Shown here: piece after piece, positions 15,927 to 25,305 of the stretch
How positions within the stretch are numbered: the stretch's first letter is position 1
Layout: every line of letters starts with the position of its first letter
NCBI GenBank assembly: GCA_011525695.1
Contig: WYBX01000065.1
Span: 28,483 to 92,482, forward strand
Reading direction: 5' to 3'
From: Verrucomicrobiia bacterium
GTDB lineage: Bacteria; Verrucomicrobiota; Verrucomicrobiia; Opitutales; Opitutaceae
Length of the DNA: 64,000 nt
Translations under genes and position numbers: made by a program
Notes under the pieces: model-generated
What the model saw: the letters and a program-made list of their open reading frames with translations, nothing else
Database searches by the model: none
Told to the model about the DNA's origin: nothing

Positions 15927-18466
15927 CGCAGGCTCATCTCCGCCTCCATTCGCTGGGCGCGGGAGTGACGCATCCACTCGCCGGGAACCGGCTGCCATTC
16001 GCCGCGATCGTCGCGCCAGAGAATGCGCAACTGGCTGATGGGATCATCGAGCTCGGCCTCGCGACGTGGCTTGTTGAACTCGATTTCGAAAGTGACGGGC
16101 TCGCCCGATCGCAGCGCCACTGCGGTCGCTGATCCCGGTTTCCCAGGCGCAGCGTCGATCGCCACTTTGTCACCGATCCGCAGGGTCGCTTCCTCGTTGG
16201 TTTCCACGGCAAACGCGAACCTCCCGCTGACCGACGGGACGAGGAAGCCGCTCCAGCGCGCTGACCAGTCACGGCCGCGGCTGACATCCCAACGATTCTC
16301 ACCGCTGGATATGCCGTCCACCGCCTGGACATTGATGAACTTCGGACTGCCGAAGCGGATTCCGGTAAGGCCTTGCCGCGTTGGCAGATGATCGTCCGGC
16401 GACAAGGCGAGCTGCCCCGGGGTGAGTCCCGTCGGCCCGGCGGGGGAGCGAACATCTGCCGCGTTGCCGAGCGCGTGAACCAGGTCTGGGAGGTCGTAAG
16501 TCGTCAGCGCTCCGAAGACCACGTTCATCAGCTGGCCGAAGGTGCTGTTGGCGCGCACGACGGCGTCCCACGACGACAGCGTGCCATCGAGAGTCAGTTT
16601 CCGGACTGCGGCCGGCTCACAGAAAGCCGCGTGCAACGCCGGCACGCCGGCGGCCCCGACTGCGATGACATCGACCTGGGAGCTCCCGCTGCGGCTTTGC
16701 GCCTCGCGCACCGCGATCAGCAGGTCCTCCGCCCGCATCCCGACGAAGGTGCGTCCCAGGCTATAGGCCGCGTAGAAATCCCAATAATCTCGGCCGACTG
16801 CGGCGGTCATGCCCTCCTGGGCGTTCTGCTTAGTTTCCCCGAGACCGCGGAGGTCGACGGCGAGCACGCGACGGCCCGCCTTTGCCAGCCGATCGAGTGC
16901 CCCATCAGGCCCGGACTCCGCCCCCAGGCCTTCCTCCGATGCGAACACGACCGGTGGATCGGCAGAGGGCGCGGCTGGCTCGAGCCAGAGGGCAGGAATC
17001 GCAATTGCGCCGCCTTCGACCTCCACGCGGTGAGCCTCGATGCGATAACCGGTCGCAGCGTCGGTCCGCACCTGCTCCCACCGCGCCGTCGGAATCGCAT
17101 TCAGCTCGCGGAAATTTGCGAGCCGGCGCACGGTGTTCCGGCGGTCCTCGTCATTCAGGCGGGCCCAGGTCTGCGCACGCTGCGCAGAAATTCGATCGGC
17201 GTCTTCGCGCAGGAGATCGCGGAGTGAGCGGGCGCCGGGCAGCAGCATCACCTGACCACGCGGGGTGCAGCGGAGTTCCTCCTCGGTGAACAGCTTCAGC
17301 TCCGGCTCGCGAATCTCCCGATTCTCGCTGCGCAGCCAGAGTGCGAGCCAGCGGGCGGCCGCCTCACGCTGGGTGCGGTAGTAATTATGTCCGGCGTCGT
17401 TCTCGAGGATGTCCACCGCCTCCGAGCGGCCAAGGCGCGTGAAGACCCGCTTGGCGTAACGGAAAGTTTCCCACGTTGCCTCGATCTCGAAAAAGTCGTG
17501 GGTCGCGGCCAGGAGTTTGACCGGCGTCGGAGCCTGCATGAGCAGGTAGTCGGCATGGTCGAATCCGAACGCCTGCTGGCCGAAGACGTGCTGTTCGCCA
17601 TCGCCGATCGAGTTGGCCAACTGCGAGGCGAGATGGCTAATGAAGCAGCTTGGCGCGGCGGCCTTCACGCGCTCGTCGAGCGCGAGGATCTGGGAAGTCT
17701 GCGTGCCGCCGCCGCTATTGCCCGTCACCCCGATCCTTTCCGGGTCGATCTCGGGTCGCGATTGCAGGTAGTCGATCGCCCGCATCCCGTCCCAGACAAA
17801 CTGGCGGGCAATGCCCTGGCCGAGCGGGATCGACTGGATGTCGTCGAGCGTGTGCGCATTCGTACCCCAGAAGCGCGAGCGGCCTTCGGGATCGACCGCC
17901 TGGAGCCTTTCGCCCTGCTCGATCGGATCGAAGACAAGTGCCGCCATGCCGTTCAGCGCGAGCAGTGCGCCCATCGACTGGTACTCGTCATGCGCCTTGG
18001 CGGGCAGGTAGTGGCCGCAGGGCACCAGCACGCCCGGCCAGGGGGCCGGGAACCGGGCAGGGTCGGGGAGATGGAGGCTGGCGGTGACAAAGAACTGCGG
18101 TCGGCTTTCGAAAATCACCTTCTCCACGCGGAAACCGGCGGCTTCGAGAACGCCGGTTGTGCGGGCATTGAGCGGAGTGCGTTCCGGCAACCCTCCAAGC
18201 GCGGCGATGAAGCGCTGGCGCAGTCGCAGATAATGATCGCGAATCGCGGCCGGATCCGTGCGGCGTTCGTAGTCCTGCTGCCAGCGCACCTGCGCCGCAC
18301 GGACTTCGCCGAGCAGGTACCGCCGGACCTGGTCCGGTGGGGCGACCCCGTGTTCAGCCGGGCCGAGCACCGAAGGCGATTCGGCGAATGCGACGGTGGC
18401 GAGCAGCAGCAAAACCGCCACCGGCGGCGGGCGGAAAAATGGACGCGTTGGATAGAGGAGTTTCAC
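15923..18466 (-). CDS. secreted double alpha/beta-hydrolase (acetylxylan esterase-like) with PA14-like domain
   Basis: I start this gene at GTG 18466, which gives a signal peptide (about 1-27) and a GTGA 4-bp overlap with the upstream gene. The longer open frame to 18871 reads antisense through that gene and is discounted. Residues about 30-400 form an acetylxylan-esterase-like hydrolase with nucleophile Ser in GVTGNSGGGTQTS (about residue 250) and catalytic His in NDAGHNYY. Residues about 440-680 form a second hydrolase-like half in which the nucleophile elbow has become VGAAGVPALH, so it is probably inactive. Residues about 700-840 are a PA14-like module similar to that of the next gene. 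Likely role: removal of acetyl or other ester groups from extracellular glycan. Confidence 0.85.
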   Translation of the reverse strand: MKLLYPTRPFFRPPPVAVLLLLATVAFAESPSVLGPAEHGVAPPDQVRRYLLGEVRAAQVRWQQDYERRTDPAAIRDHYLRLRQRFIAALGGLPERTPLNARTTGVLEAAGFRVEKVIFESRPQFFVTASLHLPDPARFPAPWPGVLVPCGHYLPAKAHDEYQSMGALLALNGMAALVFDPIEQGERLQAVDPEGRSRFWGTNAHTLDDIQSIPLGQGIARQFVWDGMRAIDYLQSRPEIDPERIGVTGNSGGGTQTSQILALDERVKAAAPSCFISHLASQLANSIGDGEQHVFGQQAFGFDHADYLLMQAPTPVKLLAATHDFFEIEATWETFRYAKRVFTRLGRSEAVDILENDAGHNYYRTQREAAARWLALWLRSENREIREPELKLFTEEELRCTPRGQVMLLPGARSLRDLLREDADRISAQRAQTWARLNDEDRRNTVRRLANFRELNAIPTARWEQVRTDAATGYRIEAHRVEVEGGAIAIPALWLEPAAPSADPPVVFASEEGLGAESGPDGALDRLAKAGRRVLAVDLRGLGETKQNAQEGMTAAVGRDYWDFYAAYSLGRTFVGMRAEDLLIAVREAQSRSGSSQVDVIAVGAAGVPALHAAFCEPAAVRKLTLDGTLSSWDAVVRANSTFGQLMNVVFGALTTYDLPDLVHALGNAADVRSPAGPTGLTPGQLALSPDDHLPTRQGLTGIRFGSPKFINVQAVDGISSGENRWDVSRGRDWSARWSGFLVPSVSGRFAFAVETNEEATLRIGDKVAIDAAPGKPGSATAVALRSGEPVTFEIEFNKPRREAELDDPISQLRILWRDDRGEWQPVPGEWMRHSRAQRMEAEMSLR

Positions 18467-19383
18467 GACGGCCGGGAAAGCGCGGCGACCTCGACCGAAA
18501 GATCGCTGGCGTGAGCGGCGAGTTCGGCCACGAGCCGCGCCTCGACCGGGTCGAGTGCTGGGACGTCCTTGCGGACGTGCGTTGTCGAAAAGATGCCGGC
18601 GGCGTGGAGCAGTGCCTTGGTGAACCGCCACTGGATTTTCTGATGGGTGGCCATGAAGGCCAGGCAGGGCAGCAGCCGGCGGTAAAGCGCCACGGCGGCG
18701 TCGCGGCGGCCTGCCCGATAATCCGACCAGATCCGTGCGTAGACGACGATTGAGTACGTGATCAGGAACGAATGCACGCCGCGGTCGAGCAGCTCGAGCA
18801 TGTCCGGTCCGGCGGTGCCGATGCGCAGCGTGCCTCCGGTGGCCTCGAGGATGGCGCTGATTTTGCGACACCGATCCGCGGTCTCGACCTTGATCCAGGT
18901 GAAGCAGGGGACTTCACGATGCAGCCGGGCAATGAGCGGGATCGGCAGTGAGCCGCCCGTCCAGTCGAGATCCTGGATCATGAGGAGCGGCGGATTGAGG
19001 TCGCCGAGTGCGCGGACCGCGTCCGAGATCGCCGCGTCGTTGTGCTCGTAGGGCAGGTGGGCGAGGACGCCGTGGCAGCCCAGCTCGAGGAACCGTTTTG
19101 CATGGCGGAGCCGTGCCGCCGGGTCCGGATCCGTCGCCCCGCCGATCACCGGCACGCGTCCGGCCGACTCCTCGAGCAGCGTGGCGACGATCAACTCGCG
19201 TTCGGACTCCGTGAGCACATCGACCTCGCCAGCGACCGCGGGAGCAAGGAACCCGACCGCGCCGTGCGCGATCACCTCGCGTGCATAGCGGCGCAGCGAT
19301 GCCACGTCGACGCGGTTGTCCTCCGTGAACGGCGTGGCGGGCACCGCGATGATGCCGTCGAGGGGGGGGATAATGTCAGCCAT
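18463..19383 (-). CDS. dihydrodipicolinate synthase / N-acetylneuraminate lyase family protein
   Basis: The 306-residue product is a single (beta/alpha)8 barrel without signal peptide. The Schiff-base Lys is in FTWIKVETAD, and the family pattern LDGIIAVPATPFTEDNRVD is at the N-terminus. In this family the reaction is reversible pyruvate aldol cleavage or dehydration, used for sialic acid, 2-keto-3-deoxy sugar acids or diaminopimelate. In this catabolic cluster a sugar-acid or sialic-acid lyase is more likely than lysine synthesis. The frame is open to 19506, but only the part from ATG 19383 matches the family. It overlaps the upstream gene by 8 bp. Confidence 0.87.
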   Translation of the reverse strand: MADIIPPLDGIIAVPATPFTEDNRVDVASLRRYAREVIAHGAVGFLAPAVAGEVDVLTESERELIVATLLEESAGRVPVIGGATDPDPAARLRHAKRFLELGCHGVLAHLPYEHNDAAISDAVRALGDLNPPLLMIQDLDWTGGSLPIPLIARLHREVPCFTWIKVETADRCRKISAILEATGGTLRIGTAGPDMLELLDRGVHSFLITYSIVVYARIWSDYRAGRRDAAVALYRRLLPCLAFMATHQKIQWRFTKALLHAAGIFSTTHVRKDVPALDPVEARLVAELAAHASDLSVEVAALSRPS

Positions 19384-21292
19384 CGTGAAGATGCCGCTGA
19401 AGGAACTCCGCGACCTCGCGATCGATGGACTCGAGCAGCGCGGGATCGCTTCCCTGGAGCCCGTGCTCGGCACCGGGGACGCGGATGAGCTGGTGCTCGA
19501 CACCATGACGCTCCAATTCGGCTGCCATCATTGCCGATTGCTCGAAAGGCACGTCGGTGTCGGCTTCGCCATGCACCAGGAGCGTGGGCGGATAATCCGG
19601 CGTCACGTTCTTCAGCGCCATATAGGGATTGAACTTCTCCGGCTCGGCGTGCGGATCCCATCCGCTCACTTCACGTGGCCAGAGCCCGCGCTGCCGGCAG
19701 AACTGGTAGAACGCGCCGTGCCCTCCGGGCCGGTCCGCACCATTGGCAACCGGTGGCCCGGAGACATTTCGCCATGCCTCGGCCTCGCTCACCTTGATCG
19801 TGTTGTGACGCGGATGCGCGCTCGGCTGGCTGTACCACGGCCCGATGATCTCGCCATAGCCCCAGTATGTAGCGATCGCGCGTGGTCGCGGCTTCACCCT
19901 GAAGCCGGACGTGAGTGCCAGATAGCCGCCGGCCGAGCTGCCGGCGACGCCGATCCGCTCAGGATCGGCGCCAAACAGCTCCGGACCGCGCTCGCGAGCC
20001 CAGCGGAACGCATCCTCCATATCCTCGATGATTGCCGGCAGCTTTGTCTCCGGTGCGAGCCGGTAGTCGATCGAGACGACGGTGATGCCCGCAGCCAGCA
20101 TCCGAGCGACCCAGGCGCGTTCGGGCGCCTTCTCGCGCTGCCGCCCACCGCCCATCAACCCGCCGCCGTGTATCCAGATGACGACCGGTGACGGCGTTCC
20201 GCCAACGTTGGTGCGGTACACGTCGGCCTTTATCTCGAGATTCTTCACCCGCTTGTAGGTGTACGTGGTCACTGGTGGCAGCGCGACGACACGCTCCTGC
20301 GGCATGAGCCGGGTGAGTGCAAACGACACCGCCTCCGCGCGCGCGGCATCGACCTTGGCACGATCGGCGCCGCGATAGCCATGTTCGCCCTTGGGGATGC
20401 CGATGAGCCGGTGGGGCACGTCATGTCGCGCCAGTTCGGCGGCCATCGCTTGCGGCTGGCTGAACGGCACGTCGGTATCGACCTCGCCATGGATCATGAA
20501 GGTCGGCGGGTAATTCGAAGTGACGTTGCGAATCGGAAGGTAAGGGAGGTATTTGTCGGCTTCGGTGTGTGGATCCCAGCCGGACACCGCCTTCGGCCAG
20601 CCGGCATTGCGACGGATGAAATCGTTGAACGCGCTGCCATCCCCTGGTCGATCGCGGACATTGGCAATCGGCGGACCGGACACCTGTTGCCATGCCGAGG
20701 TCTCGTCCAAGTTGCTGTCGTTGTAATGCGGTGGATGGATGCTCGGCCGCATCTGCCATTCGCCGAGCAGGTCACAGTAGCTCATCTCCGCGAGAATCAC
20801 GACCGGCGCAGGTGTCACGCGGTACCCGGTGACGAGGGTGAGGTAGCCGCCGGCGGAACCGCCGGAGGAACCGACCCGCGTCGGGTCGGCAGCGAAGAGC
20901 CTGGGGCCCTGCTCGCGGACCCACCGGAAGGCGTCCTCAACATCTTCAATGATCGCTGCGAGCTTCGTTTCGGGTGCGAGGCGGTAGTCGATCGACACGA
21001 TAACCACCCCGGCGGCGTGGAGCGCGTGTCCGGGCGTCCACTCATCGACGCTTTCGCGACGGCCATTGATCAGCGAGCCGCCGTGCAGGTACACCATCAC
21101 CGGGTGCGGGCCGGGGCGGCCAGACACGCGGTAGACGTCGGCTTTGATTTCGAGCTTGCCGACGGTCTTGTAGACGAAGGTCTCGGGGGCGGGCAGCGGT
21201 GCGGCGGTGGCGGATCCGGCTAGCCCACCGAGAAGGATGAACCCGAGGATGCCGAGTTGGAGGCACTGGTCGTGGGGGTGCATGGCAGTCAT
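19376..21292 (-). CDS. secreted esterase with two tandem alpha/beta-hydrolase domains
   Basis: From ATG 21292 the product has 638 residues: signal peptide (about 1-29), hydrolase domain 1 (about 38-315) and hydrolase domain 2 (about 335-635). Both contain the full set of esterase landmarks: HGGS or HGGG oxyanion hole, nucleophile elbows SSGGSAGG and AGSSAGG, catalytic Asp in GEVDTDVPF and GEADTDVPF, and catalytic His in GEHGYRGAD and GAEHGLQGSD. The two halves are clearly homologous, so an internal duplication made a two-headed enzyme, both heads apparently active. BD-FAE or carbohydrate acetyl/feruloyl esterase activity is likely. The open frame extends 103 codons further upstream but only 21292 gives a signal peptide and a 4-bp overlap. 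Confidence 0.87.
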   Translation of the reverse strand: MTAMHPHDQCLQLGILGFILLGGLAGSATAAPLPAPETFVYKTVGKLEIKADVYRVSGRPGPHPVMVYLHGGSLINGRRESVDEWTPGHALHAAGVVIVSIDYRLAPETKLAAIIEDVEDAFRWVREQGPRLFAADPTRVGSSGGSAGGYLTLVTGYRVTPAPVVILAEMSYCDLLGEWQMRPSIHPPHYNDSNLDETSAWQQVSGPPIANVRDRPGDGSAFNDFIRRNAGWPKAVSGWDPHTEADKYLPYLPIRNVTSNYPPTFMIHGEVDTDVPFSQPQAMAAELARHDVPHRLIGIPKGEHGYRGADRAKVDAARAEAVSFALTRLMPQERVVALPPVTTYTYKRVKNLEIKADVYRTNVGGTPSPVVIWIHGGGLMGGGRQREKAPERAWVARMLAAGITVVSIDYRLAPETKLPAIIEDMEDAFRWARERGPELFGADPERIGVAGSSAGGYLALTSGFRVKPRPRAIATYWGYGEIIGPWYSQPSAHPRHNTIKVSEAEAWRNVSGPPVANGADRPGGHGAFYQFCRQRGLWPREVSGWDPHAEPEKFNPYMALKNVTPDYPPTLLVHGEADTDVPFEQSAMMAAELERHGVEHQLIRVPGAEHGLQGSDPALLESIDREVAEFLQRHLHDG

Positions 21293-22893
21293 TCGAGGTA
21301 AGCGGCGTAGAACTTGATTCGGCTCGCACTGGAACCGGAGAACCTCACCCGGATTCGCCAAGCCTCGCTGGGGCACGCAATTTTCGAGCCGTCCTTCCAT
21401 GCGACCGGTACGCGCAGTCCGGGCTCGGTGACGATGGCGGCATCGGCGCCCGAGTAGCCCGTCACGGGCCGGCCGAACTTGTCGATGATATCGATGCAAA
21501 GTGCGGCGTCGGACGCGAGGCCGGCAGCATTGAGGAACAGGGTGCGAGGACCGGTGTTCATGATCGCGATTGATGTGAATTGCGTGGGGAGGTCTTCGCA
21601 CATCGAAAGGTGCGCGAAACGGTCACGCGGCAGCGTGGCGAGGCCGATTTGCGGCGGCCGCTTGTTCACCTGGGAAATGTCCCAGCTGCCATAGTAGATG
21701 AACGTGAGATCGCCAATGTTCTCAAAGCCCTGCCCCTGGATCAGCCCGCGCTCGTCCCACTCCCCGTCGGTCCCCCGCCGGATGAAGGGATGATCGGCGA
21801 TTGGCTCGCGAAAGTGGATGCCGTCGTTGCTCACGACGAAGCCCAGATCCATGCGGCGTTCAGGCACGATCACCGCGCCATGCCAGAGGCCATACAGCCC
21901 GATGAGAACGTTGCCTCGATTCCAGACGGCCGCCGGTACGTGCGCTTCCTGAAAACTTTCCCTGGGGGAGCGATAACCGTAGCGGTGGAACGACAGCGAC
22001 CGGTCGTGTGACCAGTCCGTGAAATTGCCCGACCAGTGCGCGACCATCGTTCGGCGCGTGAGTTCACCGTCGGGAAGGAAGATGTCCGGGGAGAGTTCCT
22101 GGCCCACGACGTAGTAGATCCCGTCGAACCGGTAGAGGCCGCCGATCTCGAAATTGTTTCTCACCGGAAATGGCACCTCGTGCTCATCGAACCAAGGCTG
22201 CTTCGGTTCCGGGGTGGCGAGCGCCCAACTGAGCCCGTCCGCGCTGAAGAAAGGGTAGATCGACGAGGGCACGTTTCCCGGCTCCATGCGCGCCATCGCC
22301 CGCCCCTCCGGCGTCGGGTAGTACCGGCCATAGACCGCCATCTTGTAGCGGCGCGCCGGATCGGGATCGTCGGGTTCGTGCAGCACGTAGCACGCAAGCG
22401 GCTCGATCTTCGTGTAATCGAGGGAGTCCGGCATCCGCAGCAGATTGTTGCGCGTGTTGCCGCTAAACTCAGCCAGGCCCAACTCGGGCTTCAGCCACTG
22501 AATGCCGTCGTCGCTCTCCGCGTAGGCGAGGCGTGCGCCGGAGACGACGTTGCCCGCTGCCGTCACGCGATCCGACTGGGCGCGATACCACATGCGGTAC
22601 CGGTCGCCGACTCGGATGATGCTGCCGTAAAATGCGAGTCCCGCCGAATCGACCGAGCCGGGCGGGCCGGTGCGAAGGATCGGATTGCCGGGATGTCGTG
22701 CCGGCCTTTCGAACGTGAGCTTCAGGTTGCTCCGGAACGGAATCGCGTGATCGTCGAACGCGAAGAGATGAGTCATCGGCTCGGCCGGCATGGCCCGGGC
22801 CGTGCAGCCGATCACCGCCGTGAGCAGCAGAGTGCCGATCACCACGGGGCGAAGGCGCGGACGTCTGGTCCGGAGTGTCCTCGCGGCGTTCAT
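21289..22893 (-). CDS. lipoprotein with GH43/GH32-like propeller
   Basis: From ATG 22893 the 534-residue product begins with an Arg-rich n-region, hydrophobic core and lipobox VIGC (Cys at about residue 30), so it is probably lipid-anchored at the cell surface or outer membrane. Residues about 55-440 have repeated blade motifs ESDDGIQWLKP, SADGLSWALA and SNDGIHFREP, of the five-bladed propeller type found in GH32/GH43/GH130-like proteins. The C-terminal 90 residues look like a small beta-sandwich. It sits 10 bp after the sulfatase stop and overlaps the next gene by 4 bp. A retaining or binding role on the same glycan is probable. Catalytic acids cannot be assigned safely. Confidence 0.82.
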   Translation of the reverse strand: MNAARTLRTRRPRLRPVVIGTLLLTAVIGCTARAMPAEPMTHLFAFDDHAIPFRSNLKLTFERPARHPGNPILRTGPPGSVDSAGLAFYGSIIRVGDRYRMWYRAQSDRVTAAGNVVSGARLAYAESDDGIQWLKPELGLAEFSGNTRNNLLRMPDSLDYTKIEPLACYVLHEPDDPDPARRYKMAVYGRYYPTPEGRAMARMEPGNVPSSIYPFFSADGLSWALATPEPKQPWFDEHEVPFPVRNNFEIGGLYRFDGIYYVVGQELSPDIFLPDGELTRRTMVAHWSGNFTDWSHDRSLSFHRYGYRSPRESFQEAHVPAAVWNRGNVLIGLYGLWHGAVIVPERRMDLGFVVSNDGIHFREPIADHPFIRRGTDGEWDERGLIQGQGFENIGDLTFIYYGSWDISQVNKRPPQIGLATLPRDRFAHLSMCEDLPTQFTSIAIMNTGPRTLFLNAAGLASDAALCIDIIDKFGRPVTGYSGADAAIVTEPGLRVPVAWKDGSKIACPSEAWRIRVRFSGSSASRIKFYAAYLE

Positions 22894-22903
22894 ACCAGTG
22901 AGA

Positions 22904-24448
22904 TCACCGCGTTGCAGGGCCACGAGGCCGCGGCAGGTTGCCGGCGATTCCCGCGCCGGTTCTGTGAAGCTCCGACTCCAGCCGGGATCTGAAGTCCAGG
23001 AGCGTGTGGCGACGCGCAGGGTCCTGCGCCAGGTTGCACAACTGGCCGGGATCGCGCCTGAGATCGTAGAGTTCCTCGATCTCGTCTTCTACAACCCAGC
23101 GAATGTAGCTGAATTCCCCGTTTCGGAGCGAGATCCACCAAGCGGGTGGCTCCCATGCGCTGGTCGGAAGCACATCCTCCGGCCTCGGGAAGTCGGTCAG
23201 TGGACCGAAGGCTTCGTTGAAATATTCGAGAAGGACGGGCTGGGCCCAGGCCGACTGCGGATCGATCAGGAGAGGCATCAAGCCATGTCCGTGCACGTCC
23301 CACGGCGTCGTGACTCCAGCTGCGGCAAAGAAGGTGGGGACGAGATCGATTTGCCCGACGGGCGTCGTGCATACCGCGCCACGTGCAAATCGCGCCGGCC
23401 AGCTCACGATCAGCGGTGTGCGCTGACACGCCTCATACGGCCCGTTCTTGTTCGCGAATCCCTGCTCGCCCCATGGAAAACCGTTGTCGGCGCTGTAGAC
23501 AATGATGGTGTTCTCGAGTTGTTCCGATTCACGCAACGCGTCGACGATCCGGCCCACACCCTCGTCGACGGCCAGCGTCGTGCGGTTCTGCTCCCGGACC
23601 CACTCTTCGATGGTGCGCGAGCCATAAGTGGTTTCGTAACGCGGTGGGTCACCCGGACGCGCGCCGGGAGTGAACATCGTAAAGTCGCGCATGAGCGCGG
23701 GTTTGTCGTTCCGCGGGCCAAATACATCCGGCGGCGTTGGGGTGGTCGCGCCGGCGTACGTGTTGCGGTGGCGCTCGGCGGCGATGTAGGGCGCGTGTGA
23801 TGCGCCGTAACACAGCCACAGATACCATGGCTTGTCGTGCTCGCGGCGGATGAATGCGACCGCGTTGTCGGTGTAGTTGTCGGTCGGGTAACCGGGAGCG
23901 CGCACGTCGCGACCGTCGATATTGAGAAGCTGCATGCCGTCGGCGGACTTCTCGCCATAGTAGCCGCCATTGCCTTCGCGTGTGTGATCCCATGCGACCC
24001 AGTGATCCCAGTCGCGCGACCAGAGATTCTGGTCTCCGTAGCCCTTGATGTGCCACTTGCCGATGAACGCAGTGCGGTATCCCGCGTCGCGCAACGCCTG
24101 CGGCCAGAAGCGGCACTCAGCCGGATCGAACGAACGCGATGCGGGCGCGAAGCCGCGGATGCCGTGTGGCTGCAAGCCCGTCAGCATGCTCGCGCGGCTC
24201 GGCACGCACCAGGCGCCGCAATAGGCGCTTGCGAAGCGCACACCGGTGGCGGCGAGCCGGTCGATGTTTGGTGTGCGCACCCAGCCCCATGGCGCGTAGC
24301 CGTAGGCGCCGATTGATCTGTAGCTCTGGTCGTCGGTGAAGATGTGGAGGATGTTGGGAGGCTCGAACTGCGATCGCGTCTCGGCCGCAATTGCCGAAGT
24401 GTGCAGTGCGAGAAGCAAGGCCACGATTCCTGTGGAAGCGGCAGTCAT
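22904..24448 (-). CDS. secreted type I sulfatase
   Basis: The 514-residue product has a signal peptide (1-21) and the formylglycine-type sulfatase signature CVPSRASMLTG with the modified Cys at residue 81. The metal-binding TDDQ near residue 38 and the C-terminal YSADNGFPWGEQ block are also present. It would hydrolyse sulfate esters on an exported or surface glycan after Cys-to-formylglycine maturation by an FGE-like or radical SAM enzyme, neither of which is in this window. It overlaps the SGNH gene by 4 bp (24445-24448) and is followed after 10 bp by the lipoprotein gene, consistent with one transcript. Confidence 0.93.
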   Translation of the reverse strand: MTAASTGIVALLLALHTSAIAAETRSQFEPPNILHIFTDDQSYRSIGAYGYAPWGWVRTPNIDRLAATGVRFASAYCGAWCVPSRASMLTGLQPHGIRGFAPASRSFDPAECRFWPQALRDAGYRTAFIGKWHIKGYGDQNLWSRDWDHWVAWDHTREGNGGYYGEKSADGMQLLNIDGRDVRAPGYPTDNYTDNAVAFIRREHDKPWYLWLCYGASHAPYIAAERHRNTYAGATTPTPPDVFGPRNDKPALMRDFTMFTPGARPGDPPRYETTYGSRTIEEWVREQNRTTLAVDEGVGRIVDALRESEQLENTIIVYSADNGFPWGEQGFANKNGPYEACQRTPLIVSWPARFARGAVCTTPVGQIDLVPTFFAAAGVTTPWDVHGHGLMPLLIDPQSAWAQPVLLEYFNEAFGPLTDFPRPEDVLPTSAWEPPAWWISLRNGEFSYIRWVVEDEIEELYDLRRDPGQLCNLAQDPARRHTLLDFRSRLESELHRTGAGIAGNLPRPRGPATR

Positions 24449-25170
24449 GGCGCAACGGATCCGCGGGGTCTCAGTTGCGCGCGGATTGCCTTTGCAACGG
24501 GTTCCGCCAGCACCCGCGAGCCGTCGTCGGTGAAATGGACGTTCGCCGGACGCTGGATCTCGGCGAGCCTTGGCCGGGCAATCGAGTAGAGATCGTTCAC
24601 GGGTACGCCGAGTTCCTCCATGAGCGTGCGGGCCTCGGCGTTGATTCTCACGACGTCGGCATCGTTCCGGCGCGGACCGCTTGAAATGGTCTCCGGTACC
24701 GGAGTGGTGGTGGCGAAAATCAGCCGCGCCCCGGTGGCTTGAAGCCGGCGTGTGATCGCGCCCAGGTTGCGGGCATAATCCCCACGCGGCGTCTGGGTCC
24801 GGCCGGCGTCATCGAGCTTGATGTCGTGCAGGCCGAAGTTGAAGTGGATCACGTCCCAGCGGCCGTCGCCGAGCCACGCCTCCAGCTGCTGGAGACCGCG
24901 GGTGGTCGGCCCGCCATTTTCGGGCACGCGGTGCACATTGGCGACGCCCCGCAGGAGTTCGCGCACCGGCTCCGTGAAACCAATGGAGATGGAATCGCCG
25001 ATCAGCAGAACCCGCGGCAGGGCGGGATCATCGACCACCGCCGCAAACGCCCCAGGGAATTGAGCCTGCACCTGGGTGCGCTCGGCGGCGAGCGATTCGG
25101 CCGATTCGGTCGCGGCGGCAGCCGCCGTCAGGGCAACACCAAGGAGCAAAGGCATGAGAAACGGGGACAT
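24445..25170 (-). CDS. secreted SGNH/GDSL hydrolase
   Basis: From ATG 25170 the product has 241 residues with a signal peptide (about 1-21). Block I is LLIGDSISIGF with the nucleophile Ser, block III is HFNFGLHDIK with Asn-like oxyanion positions, and block V is NVHFTDDG with the Asp-x-x-His type end, here as VHFTDDGS. SGNH members of such loci usually remove acetyl groups from polysaccharides. A start 14 codons earlier exists but lacks a proper signal peptide. It shares a 4-bp ATGA overlap with the sulfatase gene. Confidence 0.85.
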   Translation of the reverse strand: MSPFLMPLLLGVALTAAAAATESAESLAAERTQVQAQFPGAFAAVVDDPALPRVLLIGDSISIGFTEPVRELLRGVANVHRVPENGGPTTRGLQQLEAWLGDGRWDVIHFNFGLHDIKLDDAGRTQTPRGDYARNLGAITRRLQATGARLIFATTTPVPETISSGPRRNDADVVRINAEARTLMEELGVPVNDLYSIARPRLAEIQRPANVHFTDDGSRVLAEPVAKAIRAQLRPRGSVAP

Positions 25171-25305
25171 GGGTGGAAGGCCGTCGCGGATACTACGGCA
25201 TTGGATTTCCAATCCGGGGACAGTGATGGTTGACGCGGCGTCGGACTGACGGACGTGTGCGGCTCTGTGGCATGGGGCAGGGGACGGGCTTCACGCGAAG
25301 GCACT

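Noticed and set aside
18467..18871. N-terminal extension of the esterase-PA14 gene
   Set aside because: The added residues read antisense-like, Arg-rich sequence over the DapA-family gene. GTG 18466 gives a signal peptide and a 4-bp overlap.
21293..21601. N-terminal extension of the two-headed esterase
   Set aside because: The extra 103 residues are Arg/His-rich with no similarity to a domain and overlap the lipoprotein gene. ATG 21292 gives a clean signal peptide.
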